Source of the DNA: Benthicola sp964195715
GTDB lineage: Bacteria; Gemmatimonadota; Gemmatimonadetes; Palauibacterales; Palauibacteraceae
Reading direction: 5' to 3'
NCBI GenBank assembly: GCA_964195715.1
Contig: CAXMRU010000224.1
Location: forward strand, 1 to 64,000
DNA: 64,000 nucleotides
Shown here: one piece after another, positions 17,233 through 27,798 of the stretch
Numbering within the stretch: position 1 is the stretch's first letter
How the letters are laid out: the number at the start of each line of letters is the position of its first letter
Notes under the pieces: generated by a model
Told to the model about the DNA's origin: nothing
Database searches by the model: none
Seen by the model: only the letters and a program-made list of their open reading frames with translations
Position numbers and translations under genes: made by a program

Positions 17233-18108
17233 TTATTCCTTGAGTCCCGACTCTACAAGTCCCACCAGATCTGCAGGCCTCTCAGCCACCGCGATGCCGC
17301 AGTCGCGGAACACCTTCACCTTCTCGGCCGCCGTACCTTCCGAACCCGAGATGATGGCCCCGGCGTGTCCCATGCGGCGACCCGGCGGCGCCGTCTGTCC
17401 AGCGATGAACCCGACCACGGGCTTCGACATGTGATCCCGCACAAACGCGGCGGCCACCTGCTCGTCCGTCCCACCGATCTCCCCGATCATCGCCACAGCC
17501 CTGGTCTCCGGGTCCGCCTCGAACGCCCGCAGACAATCGACGAAGTCCGTCCCGATCAGCGGGTCCCCGCCGATCCCGACGCATGTGGACTGCCCGATTC
17601 CCTGTCTCGTGAACTGGAATATCACCTCGTAGGTCAACGTGCCTGATCGGCTCACGATCCCCACGGGACCCGGCGCCACGATCTGACCCGGCAGGATCCC
17701 CACCTTTCCGATGCCCGGCGCGATTAGTCCGGGGCAGTTCGGTCCGATCAGCCGCGCACCCTTATCCCGCACGTAGAGGAGAGCCCTCATCGTATCGGCC
17801 ACCGGTACGCCTTCTGTGATGCACACGATGAGATCGACGCCGGCATCGGCCGCCTCGAAGATGGCGCTCGAGGCAAAAGCCGCCGGTACGTAGATCACAC
17901 TCGCATTCGCCTCCGTCTCCTCGACCGCAGCGGCCACCGTGTCGAACACTGGCACCGATCCGTCGAACGTCTGACCGCCCTTACCGGGCGTGACTCCAGC
18001 CACCACTTTCGTGCCGTACTCTATCATCTGGCGCGCGTGGAACGAGCCGTCCCGGCCCGTGATCCCCTGCACGACCAGGCGCGTGCTACCGTCAATGAAA
18101 ATGCTCAT
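17233..18108 (-). CDS. sucD: succinyl-CoA synthetase alpha subunit SucD
   Basis: TCA-cycle ligase, subunit that binds CoA and carries the phospho-His. 291 residues. VQGITGRDGSFHARQMIEYG opens the Rossmann CoA domain; GPNCPGLIAPG, and GHAGAIISGSEGTAAEK with the phosphorylated His near the C-terminus, are all intact. It follows sucC at 41 bases and precedes ndk at 18 bases; Ndk can pass the phosphate from the ATP/GTP product onward. Confidence 0.97.
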   Translation of the reverse strand: MSIFIDGSTRLVVQGITGRDGSFHARQMIEYGTKVVAGVTPGKGGQTFDGSVPVFDTVAAAVEETEANASVIYVPAAFASSAIFEAADAGVDLIVCITEGVPVADTMRALLYVRDKGARLIGPNCPGLIAPGIGKVGILPGQIVAPGPVGIVSRSGTLTYEVIFQFTRQGIGQSTCVGIGGDPLIGTDFVDCLRAFEADPETRAVAMIGEIGGTDEQVAAAFVRDHMSKPVVGFIAGQTAPPGRRMGHAGAIISGSEGTAAEKVKVFRDCGIAVAERPADLVGLVESGLKE

Positions 18109-18149
18109 GCCTTCAGATCCTCTTCTGATCCGTCACGGTTCCTGTGAGA

Positions 18150-19292
<1,143 letters not shown>

Positions 19293-19316
19293 GACTGACC
19301 CTGCCGTCTCTCGTGT

Positions 19317-20291
19317 TTACTCAAACTCACCGGACGGTCTGACGTCCGGAGTGATCGTCGTTCCCGACTTCCCGGCCAGGCCGGCCGGACCGTCGTGCAG
19401 CGCCGCAATAATCGCCCTCTCCCCACCCTCTTGAACGAAATGTACGGCTGCCTCCACTTTGGGACCCATGCTGCCAGCCCCCAAAGCCCCGGCGTCCAAC
19501 ATGGCTCGCCCCTCCGACGCCGACATCCGGGAAATCAGCCTGGCGTCGGGCCTGCCCCAGTTCTCGTACACCCCGTCTACGTCGGTCAGGATGAGCAGGA
19601 TCGAAGCGCCGATCTCGCGACCGAGCAGCGCTGCGGCTCGATCCTTGTCGACCACCGCGTCCACCCCCTCCAGACCGAGTTGCGGATCCCGGTACACAGG
19701 TATGCCGCCGCCGCCCGCGGCGATGACGATATCCCCACGGGCCACGAGCTCGGCCACCATCGTGGACTCGCAGATCTCCACGGGAACGGGACTCGGCACC
19801 CGTCGCCGCAGGTTGCCCCGTGAGTCCGTCTCGATCATGATGCCCTCGTCTCTCAGCTCCTCCGCCACTCCCGGCCGAATCCCCCGGCCGATGAACTTGG
19901 TCGGCGCACGCATCGACGGATCGTCACGATCGACGAGCGACTGCGTGATCAGGGTCACGACACGCCTGTGGCTTCCCGCGGCATGAAGAGCGTTCTGGAG
20001 CGACTGCTGAATCATGTAGCCGATCCAACCCGCAGTCGCGGCGACCAGCACCCCCAGAGGAAGCTGTTCAACTTTCGACCTGGCAACTTCGTTCCTCTGC
20101 AGCTCGTCTCCGACCTGAGGCCCGTTTCCGTGCACGACCGCAATCCGCCAGCCCTGCAGGGCCAGGCCAACGATCGACTCCATGCTCTCGCGCGTGTGCC
20201 GGAATTGATTCGTGATCGATGACGACTCGCCCGACGGGGACAGGGCGTTGCCCCCGATGGCGACGACGACAGACCGCCCCTTCTGGCTCAC
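19317..20291 (-). CDS. arcC: carbamate kinase
   Basis: 324 residues from a GTG at 20291 (V-S-Q-K-G-R-S), eight bases past the upstream mutase stop. Amino-acid kinase fold with carbamate kinase landmarks: VVAIGGNALSPSGES, VVHGNGPQVGDELQRNE, VIAAGGGGIPVY, LILTDVDGVYENWG, and GSMGPKVEAAVHFVQEGG. The enzyme makes ATP from carbamoyl phosphate, or the reverse. No arginine deiminase or ornithine transcarbamylase lies nearby, so its source of carbamoyl phosphate is unclear; carA is 27 kb away. A glutamate 5-kinase or acetylglutamate kinase would lack the GGGGIPV and GSMGPK patterns. Confidence 0.9.
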   Translation of the reverse strand: MSQKGRSVVVAIGGNALSPSGESSSITNQFRHTRESMESIVGLALQGWRIAVVHGNGPQVGDELQRNEVARSKVEQLPLGVLVAATAGWIGYMIQQSLQNALHAAGSHRRVVTLITQSLVDRDDPSMRAPTKFIGRGIRPGVAEELRDEGIMIETDSRGNLRRRVPSPVPVEICESTMVAELVARGDIVIAAGGGGIPVYRDPQLGLEGVDAVVDKDRAAALLGREIGASILLILTDVDGVYENWGRPDARLISRMSASEGRAMLDAGALGAGSMGPKVEAAVHFVQEGGERAIIAALHDGPAGLAGKSGTTITPDVRPSGEFE

Positions 20292-20298
20292 GGCGGCT

Positions 20299-21678
20299 TC
20301 AGCTCCCCGCGAGCTCGGGGACGGCAACCCCTTCCTCGCCCAGGTATCCGGCCACCTCATCGCGAATGTGCCGCAAACCGTCGACCGTATCCGCCTCGAA
20401 CCGCAGCACGATCACCGGCTGCGTATTGCTCGCTCGAATCAAGGCCCATCCTTCGTCGAACTCGATCCGCGCGCCGTCGATGTCGTTCACGCGATGGCTC
20501 GCCTGGTAGTGCTCGACAGCCCGGGCGACGAGTTCGAACTTCACGTCCTCGGCGCAGTCGACCCGGAGCTCCGGTGTCGACGGGTACGCCGGGATGGCCG
20601 CCGCGAGTTCGGAGAAACTCTTCCCGCTTCTCTGGACGAGCCCGGCCAGTCGGGCGGCCGCGTAGATTGCATCGTCAAAGCCGAAATAGTTATCAGCAAA
20701 ACAGATATGGCCACTCATCTCACCTGCAATGGGAGACCCTGACTCCTTCATACGCTCCTTGATCAGCGAGTGTCCCGTCTTCCACATGACGGGCACGCCC
20801 CCGGCGCGGGAGATCAACTCTGGCAGCGCCTTCGAACACTTGACGTCGAACACGATCTCCGCACCCGGGAATCGTGGCAGAGCATCCAGTGCGTAGAGAA
20901 GCAGCAGGTGGTCGCCCCGGACGATCCCACCGGTCTCAGTCACCGCCCCGATCCGGTCGGCATCCCCGTCCAGGCCTACTCCAAGGTCCGCCCCCGTGCT
21001 CGTCACTCGAGCGATCAGGTCGACGACATTCTCGTCCACCGTCGGATCGGGATGGTGGTTCGGGAAGGTGCCGTCGGACTCACAGTACAGACAGTCCACG
21101 TCTATCCCGGCCGCTTCGAGAGCCTGCGGTGCGATGACCGACCCCGTGCCGTTGCCACAGTCCAGGACCATCCGAACAGGTCCCTCCACCCTGGCTCTAC
21201 GACCTATCTCCCCGACGTACCCGTGCAGGATCTCGAGATGCTCCGTGACACCGGTACCGTCGAGATAACGATCCGCCTGGACCAGCTCTCGCAACTCCTG
21301 AATGGCGTTCCCGTACAGGGACCGATCGCCCACGATCATCTTGATCCCATTGTACTCGGGCGGATTGTGGGAGCCGGTGATCTGTATTCCGCCGTCCGTG
21401 GCCAGCTCTCCTGCAGCGTAGTAGAGAGCCGGCGTCGGCACCGTTCCGACGAACCGGACGTCGGCTCCAGCGGCGTTCAAGCCCGCCGAGAGAGCTTCAG
21501 CCAGTTCCGGCGAGCTCAGCCGGTTGTCGTGCCCGACAGCCACCGTCGGTCGTTCCAATTCTCGCCTCAACCGCGTGGCATACGCTCTCCCCACCGCCTC
21601 AACGACCTCGACCGTCAGGTCGTCCCCGACGATCCCCCGGATATCGTATTCCCTGAAGATGGTGCTCGAAACGTTCAT
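20299..21678 (-). CDS. phosphomannomutase/phosphoglucomutase
   Basis: 459 residues, alpha-D-phosphohexomutase family of the AlgC/ManB type. FREYDIRGIVGDDL begins domain 1; the phosphoserine loop is ITGSHNPPEYNGIKM; the metal site is VGLDGDADRIGAV; the sugar-binding loop is GEMSGHICF; and WALIRASNTQPVIVLRFEAD is the phosphate-binding C-terminal segment. GEMSGH favours dual mannose/glucose specificity. It feeds nucleotide-sugar pools for LPS and other glycans. ATG start; followed eight bases later by the carbamate kinase. Confidence 0.93.
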   Translation of the reverse strand: MNVSSTIFREYDIRGIVGDDLTVEVVEAVGRAYATRLRRELERPTVAVGHDNRLSSPELAEALSAGLNAAGADVRFVGTVPTPALYYAAGELATDGGIQITGSHNPPEYNGIKMIVGDRSLYGNAIQELRELVQADRYLDGTGVTEHLEILHGYVGEIGRRARVEGPVRMVLDCGNGTGSVIAPQALEAAGIDVDCLYCESDGTFPNHHPDPTVDENVVDLIARVTSTGADLGVGLDGDADRIGAVTETGGIVRGDHLLLLYALDALPRFPGAEIVFDVKCSKALPELISRAGGVPVMWKTGHSLIKERMKESGSPIAGEMSGHICFADNYFGFDDAIYAAARLAGLVQRSGKSFSELAAAIPAYPSTPELRVDCAEDVKFELVARAVEHYQASHRVNDIDGARIEFDEGWALIRASNTQPVIVLRFEADTVDGLRHIRDEVAGYLGEEGVAVPELAGS

Positions 21679-21727
21679 TGGGACTCGTGAGTAAGAGAAA
21701 TCCGATCCTTCCAGCGGACACCCCGTC

Positions 21728-21770
21728 AGCCGCCAGAGAGCGACCGGACGGGGCGCGGTCCGGGGCGGCT
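21728..21770 (-). terminator. nested hairpin downstream of nuoN, possible terminator
   Basis: In the 103 bases between the nuoN stop and the phosphohexomutase start, outer arms at 21728-21734 and 21764-21770 (AGCCGCC/GGCGGCT) enclose a perfect six-base stem at 21744-21749/21758-21763 (CCGGAC/GTCCGG). It would fold in the nuo transcript. There is no clean T tract right after it, so it may act as a 3' stabiliser or pause and not as a strong terminator. Confidence 0.4.
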
Positions 21771-21781
21771 ACCTGAGTTGA

Positions 21782-23323
21782 TCAGTCCGTGTTCGTCTCG
21801 ATCACTCCTGCGGGGGCCGCGGGCTGCGAAAGAGGGGTGACCTGACGCGGGCTCAAATCCTCGCCCGCGTATTCCGCCGTCCGAATCGCCCTGCCCGGAA
21901 AGAGCCCGGCGGCGAGTATCGCTACTGCCGCGACGACGGCAGCGAATCGGAAGGCGGCGCCCGGCACGGCGGGAAGTGGAGCGTCCGCGGGGGCCTCTTC
22001 GAAATACATCTTCCAGATGACTCGAAGGTAATAGTAGTAGGACACGAAGCTCGTGAGAACGAGAATTACTGCCAGCGTCACATGGCCGGAGTCCACGGCC
22101 GCCAGGAGCAGGTAAAGCTTCCCGATGAACCCACCGGTCGGCGGGAAGCCGGCCAACGAGAGGAGGAATACGGCGAGCAGTGCACCGAGTAGAGGCCGTC
22201 GCCATCCGAGACCCCGGTAGTCGGCCAGAGTGCCCCGGGAGTCTCCTTCGCCCGCTACCGCCCCTACGACCGCGAATGCTCCCAGCGTCATGACAGCGTA
22301 GACGGCCAGATAAAGAAGCACCGCGGATCGTCCCATCGAGCTACCCGCGACCACTCCCACGAGGAGATAGCCGGCGTGCGAGATGGATGAGTACGCCAGC
22401 ATCCGCTTCACATTGTCCTGTGCCAGAGCGATGAAGTTGGGAACGATCATCGTCAGGACGGCGAGCCACCACAGGATGGCCGTCCAGACCGACGCAGCGG
22501 GCGCGAGTTCGACAGTGACAATGCGAACCAAGGCCGCGAAGCCCGCCACCTTCACGCCGGCAGCCATGTATCCCGTTACGGGCGTGGGAGCGCCCTCATA
22601 CACGTCCGGGGTCCACATGTGGAACGGAACGATAGACACCTTGAATGCGAATCCGACCACGACCAGCGCCACCCCCGCAAACAGCAGTAAGTTGCCATCC
22701 GCTGCCCCGCGTGCCACTTCGGAAGTCACGAGCGCCAGATTCGTGCTTCCCGTGGCCCCGAACAGCAGCGCGATCCCGTAGAGCAGGAATCCGCTCGCGA
22801 AGGCTCCCATCAGGAAGTACTTGAGGGCTGCCTCGGACGACCTGGGATCGCTCCGGTTAAAGCCCGTGAGAACGTAAACCGACAGCGACATGAGCTCGAG
22901 CGAGACGAACACAACGATGAGATCACGTGATCCCGAGAGGAGCATCATCCCGATGGACGCCATCAGCACCAGGAAATAGAACTCCCCGACGTCCAGCCCC
23001 TCACGCCTGAGATAATCGAAGGCCAACAGAAAGCTGAGGAGTGTAGCTCCGAGAATCACGAAGTTCGTCCCGACCCGGAACCCGTCCATCGCGATCATTC
23101 CACTTCGAAGCGGCGCCTCGATGCCCGCCACGTACCCGTTGGCCAGGAGGGCCAACAGGACGCCGGCGACGGCCGTCCACCGAACCCAGGCGCGGCTCGG
23201 CCCCGAGCGGTCGCCACGCTGGAACACATCCAGGGCCAGAACCAGAAGACCCGTTGCAGCAAGGACGACCTCGGGCAGGAGCGCCCACAGGTAGTCGATC
23301 GGAGAGCTGAAGTCCAGGATCAC
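21782..23323 (-). CDS. nuoN: NADH-quinone oxidoreductase subunit N
   Basis: Membrane-arm antiporter-like subunit of complex I. 513 residues with a GTG start, about 14 hydrophobic segments. Family landmarks: VSLELMSLSVYVLTGF with the conserved Glu, HMWTPDVYEGAPTPVTGYMA in the broken helix, and MLAYSSISHAGYLLVG. The C-terminal GFPPTGGFIGKLYLL is typical. Last gene of the operon, 17 bases after nuoM. It should carry one of the proton channels. Confidence 0.96.
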   Translation of the reverse strand: MILDFSSPIDYLWALLPEVVLAATGLLVLALDVFQRGDRSGPSRAWVRWTAVAGVLLALLANGYVAGIEAPLRSGMIAMDGFRVGTNFVILGATLLSFLLAFDYLRREGLDVGEFYFLVLMASIGMMLLSGSRDLIVVFVSLELMSLSVYVLTGFNRSDPRSSEAALKYFLMGAFASGFLLYGIALLFGATGSTNLALVTSEVARGAADGNLLLFAGVALVVVGFAFKVSIVPFHMWTPDVYEGAPTPVTGYMAAGVKVAGFAALVRIVTVELAPAASVWTAILWWLAVLTMIVPNFIALAQDNVKRMLAYSSISHAGYLLVGVVAGSSMGRSAVLLYLAVYAVMTLGAFAVVGAVAGEGDSRGTLADYRGLGWRRPLLGALLAVFLLSLAGFPPTGGFIGKLYLLLAAVDSGHVTLAVILVLTSFVSYYYYLRVIWKMYFEEAPADAPLPAVPGAAFRFAAVVAAVAILAAGLFPGRAIRTAEYAGEDLSPRQVTPLSQPAAPAGVIETNTD

Positions 23324-23340
23324 CTGTCTATCCTCTCAGT

Positions 23341-24912
23341 CTACTCATCGATTCCGAGGATCGGCATGCGGTCGAAGCGCAGGTCCGAAACACCCATCTG
23401 CACCGGTGCGGAGACAGCCCGGTGCTCGACCTGTTCGATCAAGGCCTCCACGGACGCCGACGTCCGCGACAGGAACGGCTGGGGGTAGACACCAATCAGC
23501 ACGATCATGACAAGTGCCGGGGCCAGGACGAGGCGCTCACGAACTCCGATGTCGCTGAGGACCCGGTTCTCCTCCCTGTCGACCTCGCCGTACAGCATCC
23601 GTTGCACCATGGGCAGCATGTACGCAGCCGCGAAGATCACCCCTGTCGCCGCGATGAATGCGACCACGGGATACTTCTGGAACGTCCCGAGGAGGATCAG
23701 GAACTCACCGATGAATCCGTTCGTTCCCGGGAGACCGATCGAACTCAAAGCGACAAGGAGGAAAGATGCCGCGAAGACGGGCATCACCTTCGCAATCCCG
23801 CCGAAGTCATCGATCATGCGCGTGTGCCTCCTCTCGTACAGCATCCCGACGAGGAGGAACAGGGCCCCGGTGGAGATTCCGTGGTTGACCATCTGCAGGA
23901 TCCCGCCCTGGAGTCCCTGGGTCGTCAGGGAGAACAGACCCATCATCACGAATCCGAGATGGGCGACCGACGTGTAGGCCACGAGCTTCTTGGCGTCTGG
24001 CTGAACCGCCGCCACCCAGGCTCCGTAAATGATGCCGACCAGACTCAGCACCAGGATCGTGCCCACCACGACCGGGCTGGTGGCAGCGTGCGAGAAGAAC
24101 GGCATCGCGAACCGGAGGAACCCGTACGCGCCCATCTTGAGGAGCACGCCGGCCAGGATCACTGAACCGGCGGTCGGCGCCTCCACGTGCGCATCCGGAA
24201 GCCAGGTGTGCAGGGGGAACAGCGGCACCTTGATCGCGAAAGCGAGCGCGAACGCCGAGAACAGGACGAACTGCAGGTCGCGGCCAATCGGCAACTGCAC
24301 GAGGTCGTTGTACGCGAACGTGACCACCCCGTACTGGCGATAGTACAGGTACACGATCACCACGATCGCGACGAGCATGAGCAGGGATCCGATGGCCGTG
24401 AACAGGAAAAACTTCACGGCGGCGTAGACGCGGCGCTTCCCACCCCACACCCCGATGATGAAGTACATCGGAATGAGCATGATCTCCCAGAAGAGGAAGA
24501 ACAGGAACATGTCCAGAGACACGAAAACGCCGATCATGGCGGCCAGCAGAAGGAGCAGCATGGCGTAGTACGCCCGCTGGTGACGCTGGATATAGGTAAA
24601 GGAGGCGAGGATCGCGAGCGGCGTCACGAACGTCGTGAGAAGCACCATGAGGATCGAGATACCGTCTATTCCGATCGTGAATCCGATGCCCCAGGCCTCG
24701 ATCCACGGAACCGAGACGTAGTTCTGTATGGCGGCCGTGCCCGTACGAAACGTCCAGAACAGCGGAAGCGAGATCGCGAACGCGACCACGCTCGTCAGCA
24801 TGGCCACGTACCGGGACTGCTCCTCCCGCACGATCAGGCACAGCGCTGCCCCTGCCATCGGCAGGATCAGCAGCAGGCTCAGGACCCAGTGGCTTTCGAA
24901 GAAATTGCTCAA
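23341..24912 (-). CDS. nuoM: NADH-quinone oxidoreductase subunit M
   Basis: Second antiporter-like proton channel of complex I. 523 residues; the start at 24912 is TTG (S-N-F-F-E-S-H-W), and no better ATG lies near. Landmarks: FLFFLFWEIMLIPMYFIIGV (conserved Glu), KVPLFPLHTWLPDAHVEAPT, and KKLVAYTSVAHLGFVMMGLF. The C-terminal part IGLPGTNGFIGEFLIL is typical of NuoM. It lies between nuoL (24 bases) and nuoN (17 bases). Confidence 0.96.
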   Translation of the reverse strand: MSNFFESHWVLSLLLILPMAGAALCLIVREEQSRYVAMLTSVVAFAISLPLFWTFRTGTAAIQNYVSVPWIEAWGIGFTIGIDGISILMVLLTTFVTPLAILASFTYIQRHQRAYYAMLLLLLAAMIGVFVSLDMFLFFLFWEIMLIPMYFIIGVWGGKRRVYAAVKFFLFTAIGSLLMLVAIVVIVYLYYRQYGVVTFAYNDLVQLPIGRDLQFVLFSAFALAFAIKVPLFPLHTWLPDAHVEAPTAGSVILAGVLLKMGAYGFLRFAMPFFSHAATSPVVVGTILVLSLVGIIYGAWVAAVQPDAKKLVAYTSVAHLGFVMMGLFSLTTQGLQGGILQMVNHGISTGALFLLVGMLYERRHTRMIDDFGGIAKVMPVFAASFLLVALSSIGLPGTNGFIGEFLILLGTFQKYPVVAFIAATGVIFAAAYMLPMVQRMLYGEVDREENRVLSDIGVRERLVLAPALVMIVLIGVYPQPFLSRTSASVEALIEQVEHRAVSAPVQMGVSDLRFDRMPILGIDE

Positions 24913-24936
24913 GATTCTATTCGCTTGCTGGGATCG

Positions 24937-26970
24937 TCACAGCAGGAGCAGGGCGAGGATCAGCACCACGCCTGTCACGAACCAGAACATGTAACCGGCC
25001 ACGCGACCCGTCTGGAACAGGCTCCCCACCCATCCCACCATCCGCGTACCGGACGCCATCGCGTTCAACGTGCCGTCGATGAGGCCGACATCCACGATCC
25101 GCCAGCACCCTCGCCACAGGGCGAGAAGCGGCAGGATGATCGTTCGATCGTACAACTCGTCGACGTACCATTTGTTATACAGGATACCGGCAAACCCGGT
25201 CGGTGTCTCGGACTCCGACGCTGGCCGATAACGCCGATGCACCAACGCCCTGAAGGTCAGGATGACCACGATCAGCGCCAGGCCTGTGGCCATGATCGCC
25301 CACACGGCCTCGCCTCCACCGAGCGGCGACTCGTGTGCCTGGTGGAGTCCGTGCTCTGTCATCACTTGCCGCGCTGGCTCCATTACCGGCTCCAGCCAGT
25401 GGTGCAGCGCATCCACCGCCGGCAGCGCCGGAAGGGACTCCGGAATCTGTATCCAGCCGCCTACCACCGATAGCAACGCCAGGATCGCGAGCGGTACCCA
25501 CATGACCGCCGGGACCTCGCGCAAGTGCGGCTTCACATCAGCCCCGCTCCGGTTATCTCCGTGGAACGTGAGGACCATCAGCCGCGTCATGTAGCCGGCC
25601 GTGAGAAGAGCGGTCAGGATCGATACGACCCAGAGCACGGTGTAGCCATACGATCCTGCGCTCCAGATGATCTCATCCTTCGAGAAGAAACCGGCGAACG
25701 GAAAGATACCCGCGATCGCCAAGGTGCCGATCCACATCGTGCCCCAGGTGATCGGCAAGAGATTCTTCAGGCCCCCGTAGTTGCGCATGTCGTTGGGATC
25801 GTCATGCCGGTTCACCTGATGAAGCGCGTGGTGCATGGCATGAATTACGGCACCCGCCCCCAGGAACAGCAGGGCCTTGAAGAAGGCGTGGGTTATCAGG
25901 TGGAACATCCCTGCCGTAAACGCCCCGACCCCGACCGCCAGGAACATGTACCCGAGCTGCGATACGGTGCTGTACGCCAGCACTTTCTTAATGTCGTACT
26001 GCTGCATCGCGATCGTCGCCGCGAACAGAGCGGTTCCGGCGCCGATCGCGGCTACGGTCGCCTGAGAGACCGGCGCCATCGCGAACAGTACGCCCGCACG
26101 CGCAACCAGGTAGACGCCCGCGGTCACCATGGTCGCGGCGTGGATCAGCGCAGAGACCGGCGTCGGACCCGCCATAGCGTCAGGAAGCCATACGTACAGC
26201 GGAATCTGCGCCGACTTCCCCGTCGCGCCCAGGAACAGGAGCAGAGTGATCAGCGTGACGACACCGCCGCCGAACACGAGCGTTTCCGGGGCAGCAGCGA
26301 ACACCTCTACGAAGTTCAACGTCCCGAAGTGCGTGAAGACGAGCAACATCGCGACCAGGAACCCGAAATCACCAATCCTGTTCACGATGAACGCCTTCTT
26401 TCCCGCCGACGCAAATTCCCGGTTCTCGTACCAGAAGCCGATGAGCAGATAGGAGCAAAGGCCGACCCCTTCCCACCCCACGAACACGATTGCGAAGTTC
26501 GCGCCCATCACGAGTACCGACATGAAGAACACAAACAAATTCAGGTACGAGAAGTACCGGCTGTAGCCAGGGTCATCCCGCATGTAGCCGATGCTGTAAA
26601 CATGAATCACGGACGAGACGCCCGTGACCACCAACAGCATGAGGATCGAGAGCTGATCGAACTGCAGATCGACGCCGATCGACAGATCACCGACCGCCAT
26701 CCAGGTCCACAGCGACACGATCGCCGGATCGTGTGGCATCGCCGAATGCATGGCCAGGAAGTTGGCCAGAACCACGGCGAAGGACGCCATGATGGCCAGC
26801 GGCCCGATCAGGCCGGGCACCCGCTTGCTGTCGCGCCACAGGAACGCCCCGAGACCATTGATCACGAACCCCAAGAGTGGGAACAGGAGGATCAGTCCCG
26901 GAAGAATCGGGTGATACCCGCCGTCAGCGTGCTGCGCGACCCGGAGGAACGACTCGAGGAAGTTCACCAT
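24937..26970 (-). CDS. nuoL: NADH-quinone oxidoreductase subunit L
   Basis: Distal antiporter-like subunit with the long lateral helix. 677 residues. Landmarks: FVGWEGVGLCSYLLIGFWYE (conserved Glu), GKSAQIPLYVWLPDAMAGPT, and VSALIHAATMVTAGVYLVAR (channel Lys/His region), then KKVLAYSTVSQLGYMF. The C-terminal region (KWYVDELYDRTIILPL) forms the lateral helix and last anchor. It overlaps nuoK by seven bases. Confidence 0.97.
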   Translation of the reverse strand: MVNFLESFLRVAQHADGGYHPILPGLILLFPLLGFVINGLGAFLWRDSKRVPGLIGPLAIMASFAVVLANFLAMHSAMPHDPAIVSLWTWMAVGDLSIGVDLQFDQLSILMLLVVTGVSSVIHVYSIGYMRDDPGYSRYFSYLNLFVFFMSVLVMGANFAIVFVGWEGVGLCSYLLIGFWYENREFASAGKKAFIVNRIGDFGFLVAMLLVFTHFGTLNFVEVFAAAPETLVFGGGVVTLITLLLFLGATGKSAQIPLYVWLPDAMAGPTPVSALIHAATMVTAGVYLVARAGVLFAMAPVSQATVAAIGAGTALFAATIAMQQYDIKKVLAYSTVSQLGYMFLAVGVGAFTAGMFHLITHAFFKALLFLGAGAVIHAMHHALHQVNRHDDPNDMRNYGGLKNLLPITWGTMWIGTLAIAGIFPFAGFFSKDEIIWSAGSYGYTVLWVVSILTALLTAGYMTRLMVLTFHGDNRSGADVKPHLREVPAVMWVPLAILALLSVVGGWIQIPESLPALPAVDALHHWLEPVMEPARQVMTEHGLHQAHESPLGGGEAVWAIMATGLALIVVILTFRALVHRRYRPASESETPTGFAGILYNKWYVDELYDRTIILPLLALWRGCWRIVDVGLIDGTLNAMASGTRMVGWVGSLFQTGRVAGYMFWFVTGVVLILALLLL

Positions 26971-27263
26971 TTCAAGAGATTAAAGCGATCGACATCCACG
27001 AGCTCGTAGTGCCGGAAGATGGCGATGATGATGGCCAGCCCGACCGCGGCTTCCGCTGCCGCGACGGCCATAACGAAGAAAACGAACACCTGCGCCTCGA
27101 TGCCCAGCGACCGGGAGAACACGACAAGCGTCAGGTTCACCGCGTTGAGCATCAGCTCGATGCACATGAACATGATGATCGCGTTGCGCCGGAGCATGAT
27201 CCCGACCGTTCCGATCGTGAACAGCAGCGCGCTGAGTATCAGTGAATAGGTTTCGATATCCAT
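26964..27263 (-). CDS. nuoK: NADH-quinone oxidoreductase subunit K
   Basis: Small three-helix membrane subunit, 99 residues, normal length. The conserved Glu residues of the buried proton path are in MFMCIELMLNAVNLTLV and in VAAAEAAVGLAIIIAIFRHY. It ends DVDRFNLLKW, typical of the family. Eight bases after nuoJ and overlapping nuoL. Confidence 0.97.
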   Translation of the reverse strand: MDIETYSLILSALLFTIGTVGIMLRRNAIIMFMCIELMLNAVNLTLVVFSRSLGIEAQVFVFFVMAVAAAEAAVGLAIIIAIFRHYELVDVDRFNLLKW

Positions 27264-27270
27264 TCCGTAC

Positions 27271-27798
27271 TCACGGTGCCCTTTGGCGCGCCAGCACGAT
27301 GGCGCCCACGATGGCCACCAGCAGGAGCAGCGAAGTGATCTCGAACGGTACCAGATAGCTCCGGAACATCGGATCGGCCACCATGCCGACGGCCCCCCTG
27401 GACCGGAGCATGGCGTCCATGGTCTCCTGCCCCATGCCCCCCGCCATCGACGTGACGTGCCCGCCCCTCAGCGTCACCAACAGAAGACCGAAGAATGCGC
27501 CGCCGCCCACGATGGCAAGCATGCGGTACAGCGGACCCCGCAGGTCCCTCTTCTCCGTACGGCCGAGGTTGAGAAGCATGATGACGAACAGGAACAGGAC
27601 CAGAATGGCCCCTGCGTACACGATCAGGTTGACCGCCGCGATGAAGTGCGCATCCAGGAGGACGAAGACCCCCGACAGCGCGAAAAAGGCCATGACCAGG
27701 TACATCAGGCTTGCCAGGGGATTGCGGGCCAGCACCATGCCGGCAGCCCCACCAATCGCCATGACGGCGAACAACACGAAGAAAAAGTCTACGATCAT
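27271..27798 (-). CDS. nuoJ: NADH-quinone oxidoreductase subunit J
   Basis: Membrane subunit of complex I, 175 residues, about five transmembrane segments. The start IVDFFFVLFAVMAIGGAAGM and the region LMYLVMAFFALSGVFVLLDA with AAVNLIVYAGAILVLFLFVI (the pi-bulge helix of TM3) are family hallmarks. It overlaps the nuoI stop by four bases. Confidence 0.96.
   Translation of the reverse strand: MIVDFFFVLFAVMAIGGAAGMVLARNPLASLMYLVMAFFALSGVFVLLDAHFIAAVNLIVYAGAILVLFLFVIMLLNLGRTEKRDLRGPLYRMLAIVGGGAFFGLLLVTLRGGHVTSMAGGMGQETMDAMLRSRGAVGMVADPMFRSYLVPFEITSLLLLVAIVGAIVLARQRAP

Noticed and set aside
24187..25473. Long plus-strand open frame (428 codons) with highly charged protein
   Set aside because: It is the antisense of nuoM and nuoL. 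The His/Arg/Asp/Glu/Gln-rich low-complexity product is what hydrophobic codons give in that frame.
25525..27009. Plus-strand frame of 494 codons opposite nuoL
   Set aside because: Antisense shadow of nuoL with the same charged composition, no ribosome site, no family.
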